Positions 7,776 through 13,173 of a stretch of 16,017 nucleotides of DNA are shown here, in pieces. The stretch covers positions 1 through 16,017 of the forward strand of contig JALNYD010000035.1 of NCBI GenBank assembly GCA_023230025.1, in the 5' to 3' direction. The translations under genes and the position numbers were made by a program. The notes under the pieces were generated by a model that saw only the letters and a list, made by a program, of their open reading frames with translations, made no database searches and had not been told where the DNA came from. The DNA is from Candidatus Cloacimonadota bacterium. GTDB taxonomy: Bacteria > Cloacimonadota > Cloacimonadia > Cloacimonadales > Cloacimonadaceae. Each line of letters begins with the position of its first letter. Position 1 is the stretch's first letter.

Positions 7776-9839
7776 CTAGTCCTGATACTTCTGAGTATGT
7801 TCACGATCCCGGATTGTAATAGCCTGATTGATCAGTGACACAAAGCCATTACGCCAGCCTTCGGTATCTTCACCAAGGCTGCTGCGTGCCATGTTTCGCA
7901 CCATCTCAAAGTTAAGCTCTCCCTTGCTTTCACCATCGGAGAGGATCATACCAAAGCCAGCCACTGCATTCGCCCAGCGGAAGGTGTTGCTGCATTTTTC
8001 CCAGTGCTTTGCCTCTTTGCCGACGCTTACGTCCATCGGGCTGCTTACATCCTGATCCGGCTTTTTAAAGCGTAGTTTCACAGTTGCTAATTCAGGAGAT
8101 TTGGCAATGCTGGTTCGCTGATACTTCAATTCATCCAGCTCGGCAATCTTCTCTTCGGAACCCGCTGGGATGATCTCGTAGAGTGCCGTCACTGTGTGTC
8201 CGGCTCCCAGTTCTCCGGCATCCTTGGTGTCATCCTTGAAATCCTCAGCTCTCAGCATGCGGTTCTCATAGCCCACCAGACGATAGGCCTTCACATGTGC
8301 AGGATTGAACTCGATCTGAAACTTCACATCTTTGGCAATGGTATATAGAGTTCCTGCCATTTGATTCACCAGCACTTTTTTGGCTTCTTCGAGATTATCA
8401 ATATAGGCATAGTTACCATTGCCCTTGTTCGAAAGCTCTTCCATCCGGTTATCCTTATAATTACCCATACCGAATCCCAGAATGGTCAGGAACACTCCTT
8501 TTTTTCTGTAGCCTTCGATCATTTGGGTCAGTTCTGCTGTGGAAGATACTCCAACGTTGAAATCCCCATCGCTGCAAAGGATCACGCGGTTGTTTCCGCC
8601 TTCGATGAAGCTCTCCTCTGCAGTTTTATAGGCAAGCCGGATCCCTTCTCCTCCAGCGGTTGATCCACCGGCATTCAGACGCTCCAGGGCAGCAATGATC
8701 TTAGCTTTTTCGTTACCATCAGAACTTGGTAACACCAATCCTGCGCTGCCGGCATACACTGCTATTGCCACCTGATCCTGCGGACGCATTTGCCCGGCTA
8801 AAAGCTTCATCGATTCTTTGACCAGAGGCAGCTTGTTGTGGCTTCTCATGCTTCCACTTACATCGATCAGAAATACCAGATTGGATGGTGGAGCCTTGCT
8901 CATATCAAGCTCTCGCCCTTTGATCCCGATGTGCAGAAGCTGGCGCTGTTCGTTCCAGGGATTGGTGCCTAATTCAGTATAAACGGAGAAATCCTTGCCT
9001 TTCTCGGGCTCCGGATAATCGTAATCAAAGTAATTGATCAGTTCTTCGATCCGCACGGAATTAGGGCTGGGCAGTTGATTCCGATTAAGCATACTGCGTA
9101 ACTGCGAGTAAAAAGCAGTATCCACATCAATGGAAAACGTCGATAGTGGCTGATCCAAAGGACTATGGAAGATGTTGCGGGTTAGAGCTGAATACTCCTC
9201 GGTGTTACCATCATCTGCATCGTAATGGTGCATGCTTGGAAAACCATGATTCTGATCAAACCTCATGTTCGGGTTAAAACTCATGCTCGAGGTTGCTGAA
9301 CCAGCTCCGGCAACCATTCCCAAGCCGCCTGCATCGCTGGCGATGTAATCCTTGTGACCAGATCCCCTACCCGCTACTGAAAACCCCTCCACACCAGTAA
9401 CAATGGTATAATTAGGGGGTTGTACCTGATTTGCATTGGGGTCAAACCCTCCCGATAATAAGCTGCTAATAGACTCTGCTGTGGCTTTTTCTGCAGATTC
9501 TTTCTCAGCTTTGCTGATCCTGGTCAGAACCAATTCTACTCTCTGTTTTTTGGATAAAGGCAATCTTAACCTATGTACCAAAACCTGATAACCGGGTTGC
9601 GATATATGTAACTCATAATCCCCAGCAGCCAGATCCTGGAGCGTGAAGATACCATTCGTATCAGTGGTAATGGATAACACAGTTGTGATGCCTTGAACGA
9701 CGTCAATGTTTACATTGGATAGCGCTTTGCCATCCTGATCCTTCAAAATTCCGGTGCATACACCGGTGCTGCGAGACTGAGCGAGAATGGCGGTTAATAA
9801 GCCTACAACCACCATTAGAACAAACAATGTCTTTTTCAT
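7776..9839 (-). CDS. Secreted YfbK-like von Willebrand factor A domain protein
   Basis: This 687-residue protein has four parts. Residues 1-20 form a signal peptide. Residues about 25-110 form a carboxypeptidase-regulatory-like beta-sandwich (GILKDQDGKALSNVNIDV, then GIFTLQDLAAGDYELHI). A low-complexity linker rich in Gly, Asn, Ser and Met runs to about 215. The rest matches the YfbK group: PLSTFSIDVDTAFYSQLRSM and RIEELINYFDYDYP, then a vWA domain, then a DUF3520-like C-terminus. The metal-ion-dependent adhesion site is complete, with D326-V-S-G-S330, T394 in GGSTAG and D424 in CSDGDFN. It should bind Mg2+ and a protein partner at the cell envelope; the ligand is unknown. The start is supported by GGAGGAAC before the ATG. 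The gene stands alone and converges on the Nfu-type gene at a shared terminator. Confidence 0.9.
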   Translation of the reverse strand: MKKTLFVLMVVVGLLTAILAQSRSTGVCTGILKDQDGKALSNVNIDVVQGITTVLSITTDTNGIFTLQDLAAGDYELHISQPGYQVLVHRLRLPLSKKQRVELVLTRISKAEKESAEKATAESISSLLSGGFDPNANQVQPPNYTIVTGVEGFSVAGRGSGHKDYIASDAGGLGMVAGAGSATSSMSFNPNMRFDQNHGFPSMHHYDADDGNTEEYSALTRNIFHSPLDQPLSTFSIDVDTAFYSQLRSMLNRNQLPSPNSVRIEELINYFDYDYPEPEKGKDFSVYTELGTNPWNEQRQLLHIGIKGRELDMSKAPPSNLVFLIDVSGSMRSHNKLPLVKESMKLLAGQMRPQDQVAIAVYAGSAGLVLPSSDGNEKAKIIAALERLNAGGSTAGGEGIRLAYKTAEESFIEGGNNRVILCSDGDFNVGVSSTAELTQMIEGYRKKGVFLTILGFGMGNYKDNRMEELSNKGNGNYAYIDNLEEAKKVLVNQMAGTLYTIAKDVKFQIEFNPAHVKAYRLVGYENRMLRAEDFKDDTKDAGELGAGHTVTALYEIIPAGSEEKIAELDELKYQRTSIAKSPELATVKLRFKKPDQDVSSPMDVSVGKEAKHWEKCSNTFRWANAVAGFGMILSDGESKGELNFEMVRNMARSSLGEDTEGWRNGFVSLINQAITIRDREHTQKYQD

Positions 9840-10164
9840 TGTTCCTCCATATTATGATCTTTACATAAGCTAAAGATTGTCAGATTTATGTCAAGCAATA
9901 TTTTCGCGCCTCTACCTAAGATGCCGTGCCTCCCTCCTCATTGCTTTGCCTCAGTTTCAGCTCGAGTTCAGCCCAATATCTCCCCGTGTCAGGGGTGAAT
10001 CAGAGGTATCGAATCCTATGGATTTCACGGAAAATGTCGTCCCGGGACTCAACGCGTATATATTTCCCATATTGGAATAAAATCTGCAACGTATGCAAGG
10101 AGTGATCACATACAATCACGCAAACCGTTTATAACAAGGGAACTGATTCACATCTGAGGGAAGG
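9840..10164. other. Divergent intergenic region, 325 nt
   Basis: This region separates the divergently read vWA gene (minus) and small exported-protein gene (plus), so it should hold both promoters. On the minus strand there is a GGAGG ribosome-binding site next to the vWA start, a small inverted repeat (ATCTTT and AAAGAT, 9857-9877) and a TTGACA at 9889-9894 that could be a -35 box, though no well-spaced -10 is visible. On the plus strand I see no convincing promoter hexamers. No RNA gene, repeat array or credible coding region was recognised. Confidence 0.4.
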
Positions 10165-10737
10165 ATGGAAAGTATGAAACTTGCAGCGTTAATCTGTATT
10201 TTCGCTTTGTTTTGTGGCATGGTGGGAGCTCAAACCGCCTATCGGCCAGAGGTAGATTTGTGGAAAGACCTTGATATCTGGCTGTATGCCGGGTATGGGG
10301 GCGGTTGGCTGAAAGAACACAAAATGATAGTAGCAACGGGAGGTCTGAGTGTGGATTTTAAGAATAGGATACGAATTAGCGCTTACGGTGTGACCTTTTG
10401 TGAATCCATGATGTTACTTACAGCTCCCAAGTATAGTTTCGATGGTCAGGGATTTCAGGTGGGATTGGTATTGCCGACAAGCAGAGTCAAGTTTACTCCC
10501 TCAATTGGTTATGAATATGGTGAGATGAAAATCGGTGAAGGGGAGCTGAATTGGAATTGGTTCGTTCATGAATACGACAGCTATCGGAAAGAAAAAATCA
10601 GCTACATACCATTTACCGTGGATATTCAAGTGGAGCTGTTCAGTTGGCTGGCATTGTCTGGTAAAGTGTATCATGCGGAAAATTCAGATTATCCGATGCA
10701 GGGCTTTATGTTCAACATCTGCCTGGGTAAAATCTAA
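10165..10737 (+). CDS. Small exported protein of unknown function, beta-rich
   Basis: I do not recognise a family for this 190-residue protein. It begins with a signal peptide (from the second Met, MKLAALICIFALFCGMVGAQ, cleaved near AQ-TA). The remainder has alternating hydrophobic and polar residues, many aromatic residues and Gly, and phrases such as GGLSVDFKNRIRISAYGV and FTPSIGYEYGEMKIGEG. This pattern resembles a small outer-membrane beta-barrel or a periplasmic beta-protein. Two starts are possible: ATG 10165 behind GAGGGAAGG, or the in-frame ATG 10174, which gives a more classical signal peptide. The gene stands alone, diverging from the vWA gene and converging on the glycerate kinase gene. 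The 20-bp hairpin array begins about 24 bases after its stop codon and may act as its 3' structure. Function unknown. Confidence 0.65.
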   Translation: MESMKLAALICIFALFCGMVGAQTAYRPEVDLWKDLDIWLYAGYGGGWLKEHKMIVATGGLSVDFKNRIRISAYGVTFCESMMLLTAPKYSFDGQGFQVGLVLPTSRVKFTPSIGYEYGEMKIGEGELNWNWFVHEYDSYRKEKISYIPFTVDIQVELFSWLALSGKVYHAENSDYPMQGFMFNICLGKI

Positions 10738-10760
10738 TCCAGTCCCTCTCGCGACCAGAC

Positions 10761-10920
10761 CTATCTCATGCCTCAGCGCCCATTTCGCCGCGCAGCAGCC
10801 TATCTCGTTGCTCAGCAACCCATATCGTCACGCAGTGACCCATTTCGTTGCGCAGCAACCCATTTCGTGCCTCCGGCACCTATTTCGTCACGTAGTGACC
10901 CATCTCGTTGCGCAGCAACC
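10761..10920 (-). repeat. Tandem 20-bp hairpin array with covarying stems
   Basis: Eight consecutive 20-bp units fit the pattern YATNTCG-stem-loop-stem-CC. From unit 3 (10801) on, each has a perfect 5-bp stem and a 3-base loop. Stem arms are GTTGC/GCAAC (units 3, 5, 8), GTCAC/GTGAC (units 4, 7) and GTGCC/GGCAC (unit 6). Unit 2 has one mismatch and unit 1 is degenerate; a further decayed unit may lie at about 10741-10760. Stem sequences differ but always pair. The array lies between two convergent genes, and its right end (10880-10920) encodes the last codons and the stop codon of the glycerate kinase gene. Confidence 0.93.
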
Positions 10921-12472
10921 CATAAACTTCATTCACATTAGTGCCGGTATAGCAGCCCGGGATGATGGCATCAATGGCTTTGAGGGCTGAGTAGGAATCG
11001 GAAGTACGGATTGCCTGTTCGGGATCGCATCCAGCAGTGATCATTTGTTGCCAGCTATGTTCATCTACGATGGCGCCGGCGGATTCTCTGATATTGTCGT
11101 TTCCATCGGTGGCATAGGCGACGAATGTCGTACCGGGCATAGCGCTGATCTCTTTTGCCATCAGTAATGCCAGATGACTGCAACGTCCGCCCTTGCCATT
11201 GCCGGAGGGCTTGAAAGTGAGCTCACCGCCAAAGAGGTAGATGCCGGGTTTGGCTTTGGGCAAATAGTTGCTGAGGGCTTTGGCAAAGACCCCGATATCC
11301 TGATTGATGAAGCGGGAGCTAAGGTGCACAGGCCATGGGCAGGATTGTTGCAGGCTTCTTCTTAGTACTTTGAGAAAGGCCTGGTTGTCTCCAATGATCT
11401 GGTGGGGGATAGGATTGCAGACGTCCTCGTCTGCATAAGCGACAAGGTCGCTTTCTTTTACGGAACTACGTTCCGTTTCGACACGGGGACGTGTCGAATC
11501 CTGCTGTGGATGCGACATCCTGTCGCATGATTGTGGATTCGGCATCTTGCCGAATGAGTTTATTATCAAACGTCTGGAAGACGTTTCCACACTTGACGTT
11601 TCCACCATAGACATTTCCACACTTGATGTATTCTCACTTTGCCTTTTCACACTCTCGGCGCTACGGCGAGCGCCGGTACTATAAAATGGACCACTGCCGA
11701 TGATTGCGGGATCATTGCCTTCCACATCAGAAAGCAGATAAACTCCCCTAATCCGGCAATTGATATAGCTAATCGCTTTGCCACTCTTCACCTGTGAAAG
11801 CTCTCTGCGTTTCAGGTTGATTTGCCGGATGTCCAGGCCACTGCCCAAAAGAAGACGGTTGAGACTGATGATATCTTCCAAAGTGTGGCCATCTTCTGGA
11901 AGCTCGAAGAGAGCGGAGCTTCCACCGCTGAGAAGGATGATGATTTCGTGATCTGCGGGTAGCTTTTGCAGGTAATCCAGGATGGCTTGAGTGTGCCGGA
12001 TGCTGTTTTCATCAGGCGCAGGATGCCCTGCTTCGAGGATTCGGATGTCAGGATTGCCGGCTTCGCCCAATAGGATTGCAGACGTCTCGTCTGCATAAGC
12101 AGCGTAGCTGCTTTCTTTTTGACGGAACTTCGTTCCGTTTCGACACGGGGACGTGTCGAATCCTAGGGAGGATTCACTTTGATCTTCTTGACACGAGACT
12201 TGTCGAATCCAGTGGAAGCGGCATCCTGCCGCTTTTGAACTTGGGCCGGGATAGAAGCCATATTTGGTAAGCACAGTGCAGGAGGCAAGCTGGTGGTGGC
12301 GCAAGGCCTGATTTGCCACATAAGCCATTTGCCAGGCAGCTTTTCCAATGGCCAGAATGTGCAGGGGCTTAGCGGTATCCAGCAGATTCAACCGCTTGAC
12401 CAAAGCGGGATAAAGAGTAAATTGCTGCAGGCTGTTCTTGATGGCCTGAAGCAACAACTGGGCTTGCATCAC
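10880..12472 (-). CDS. MOFRL-type glycerate 2-kinase with in-frame hairpin-repeat insertions
   Basis: This 530-residue protein resembles glycerate 2-kinases of the DUF4147 plus MOFRL type, which phosphorylate D-glycerate with ATP in the cytoplasm. DUF4147 features are LHILAIGKAAWQMAYVANQA, AGHPAPDENS, the phosphate-binding LSGGSSALFELP (S182-G-G) and SDVEGNDPAIIGSGPF. MOFRL features are GGELTF, GKGGRCSHLAL, T455-D-G and GTNV (N512). Relatives I know are roughly 420-450 residues; this one carries foreign segments at about residues 79-135 and 265-354, encoded by hairpin mosaics, and its last dozen residues come from the 20-bp array. Without them all core motifs remain in frame. The first codon can be GTG at 12472 or, more likely, ATG at 12469, which overlaps the nrdG stop as TGATG; GAGGG precedes it. 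Activity despite the insertions is plausible but untested. Confidence 0.8.
   Translation of the reverse strand: MMQAQLLLQAIKNSLQQFTLYPALVKRLNLLDTAKPLHILAIGKAAWQMAYVANQALRHHQLASCTVLTKYGFYPGPSSKAAGCRFHWIRQVSCQEDQSESSLGFDTSPCRNGTKFRQKESSYAAYADETSAILLGEAGNPDIRILEAGHPAPDENSIRHTQAILDYLQKLPADHEIIILLSGGSSALFELPEDGHTLEDIISLNRLLLGSGLDIRQINLKRRELSQVKSGKAISYINCRIRGVYLLSDVEGNDPAIIGSGPFYSTGARRSAESVKRQSENTSSVEMSMVETSSVETSSRRLIINSFGKMPNPQSCDRMSHPQQDSTRPRVETERSSVKESDLVAYADEDVCNPIPHQIIGDNQAFLKVLRRSLQQSCPWPVHLSSRFINQDIGVFAKALSNYLPKAKPGIYLFGGELTFKPSGNGKGGRCSHLALLMAKEISAMPGTTFVAYATDGNDNIRESAGAIVDEHSWQQMITAGCDPEQAIRTSDSYSALKAIDAIIPGCYTGTNVNEVYGLLRNEMGHYVTK
11411..11686 (-). repeat. Hairpin-mosaic insertion A inside the glycerate kinase gene
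   Basis: Seven perfect short hairpins lie almost end to end: 11417-11434, 11437-11453, 11460-11476, 11477-11498, 11510-11528, 11537-11555 and 11568-11586. Arms are 7-9 bp and loops 3-4 bases; for example, arms TTCGACACG and CGTGTCGAA surround GGGA. An eighth hairpin (arms CGGCGCT and AGCGCCG) lies at 11656-11675. Between them are five 15-bp repeats. The segment corresponds to residues 265-354 of the kinase, between GSGPF and IIGDNQAF, where relatives have a short variable loop. The reading frame stays open throughout. Exact borders are estimated from where kinase-like sequence resumes. Confidence 0.85.
11584..11658 (-). repeat. Five 15-bp tandem repeats encoding a degenerate pentapeptide
   Basis: Units of 15 bases start at 11584, 11599, 11614, 11629 and 11644. 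Units 1 and 3 (TTTCCACACTTGACG and TTTCCACACTTGATG) are nearly identical, and the last two are diverged. On the coding strand they give the degenerate series ESVKR, QSENT, SSVEM, SMVET and SSVET. The repeats lie inside insertion A and keep the frame because the unit is a multiple of three. Confidence 0.85.
12071..12238 (-). repeat. Hairpin-mosaic insertion B inside the glycerate kinase gene
   Basis: Perfect hairpins occur at 12078-12094, 12097-12113, 12122-12138, 12139-12160 and 12216-12234. Another (GAATCCT and AGGATTC arms, 12158-12175) overlaps the fourth, and an imperfect one lies near 12189-12206. The segment corresponds to kinase residues 79-135, between TKYGFYPGP and RILEAGHPAPDENS, where relatives have a few residues only. 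The first 93 bases (12072-12164) are a diverged copy of 11411-11502 in insertion A. The frame remains open. Borders are estimated. Confidence 0.87.
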
Positions 12473-13173
12473 GCCCTCAGATTGATCTTTATCCGGTTTT
12501 CCTGAGCTTTGGAGAGCAGGAAGAAATATTCCTCGTGATCCACGAGTTTTTGATCCCCAAAATCGTGCATCTTCAAATCCTCCAGAGTTGTGCTATAATG
12601 ACATTCCTGAAGATAGTAAGGATCGCCGGGCAGAAGCAGATCTTGAATCTCATAGAGGTTCTTCCAACTCAGCATTTCTGGGGCAAAGGTGGTTCGGAAC
12701 TCATATTCAACTCCGCTCAGACGAATGATTTCCATGCTGCGCATGATGGAATTGGGATCCACATCAGTCTGTGTAAGGGAAGGATAGAGCATCAAAGGCG
12801 CTTTGAGATCCATGGCAATATAATCCAGCACTCCGGCTTGAATCACTTTGCAGAGAACATTGGGCAGAGCGCCATTGGTATCAAGTTTGATCTTGAAACG
12901 CATGGCTTTGAGGATTTTCAGGAAGGGAATCAGATCTTCCTGCAGGGTTGGTTCACCGCCGGTAACAACCACTGCGCTCAATTTGCGCCGGCGCCGATAT
13001 AGGAAATGCAAGACCTTTTCCGTATCCAGCAAGGGGCCAAAAGCAGCGGGCTCCACCAATTCAGGATTGTGGCAATAGGGACAGCGGAAATTGCAGCCTT
13101 GAGTGAAGATGATCGCTGATAGTTCCTTGGGATAATCCAGCAAGGAAAACTTTTGCAACCCGCCGATCTTCAT
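12469..13173 (-). CDS. nrdG: Anaerobic ribonucleoside-triphosphate reductase activating protein (radical SAM)
   Basis: This 234-residue radical SAM enzyme uses a 4Fe-4S cluster and S-adenosylmethionine to generate the glycyl radical on NrdD. The cluster motif is C27-N-F-R-C31-P-Y-C34, followed by H35. The SAM-contacting GGEP motif is at 72-75 (VVVTGGEPTLQEDL). The opening MKIGGLQKFSLLDYP is typical of this activase subgroup, and length is normal. The start codon overlaps the nrdD stop by four bases (ATGA), which indicates translational coupling and fixes both the start and the partner. Its own stop overlaps the start region of the glycerate kinase gene. It belongs to the wider PFL-activase-like group, but the position directly after nrdD makes the NrdG assignment strong. 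Confidence 0.94.
   Translation of the reverse strand: MKIGGLQKFSLLDYPKELSAIIFTQGCNFRCPYCHNPELVEPAAFGPLLDTEKVLHFLYRRRRKLSAVVVTGGEPTLQEDLIPFLKILKAMRFKIKLDTNGALPNVLCKVIQAGVLDYIAMDLKAPLMLYPSLTQTDVDPNSIMRSMEIIRLSGVEYEFRTTFAPEMLSWKNLYEIQDLLLPGDPYYLQECHYSTTLEDLKMHDFGDQKLVDHEEYFFLLSKAQENRIKINLRA

Noticed and set aside
9877..10080. 67-codon open frame in the divergent intergenic region
   Set aside because: There is no ribosome-binding site, the composition is not protein-like, and it lies where promoters are expected.
10761..10920. CRISPR array or tRNA-like cluster
   Set aside because: The 20-bp units have no spacers between them, and the hairpins are too small for tRNA arms with conserved T-loop or acceptor features.
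10568..10990. 140-codon open frame running through the 20-bp array
   Set aside because: Its first part is a shifted frame of the small exported-protein gene and the rest is a translation of the repeats.
10880..12472. Glycerate kinase as a pseudogene
   Set aside because: Despite two large insertions the frame is uninterrupted, and the phosphate-binding SGGSS, TDG and GTN motifs are all kept, so I list it as a gene with reservations.
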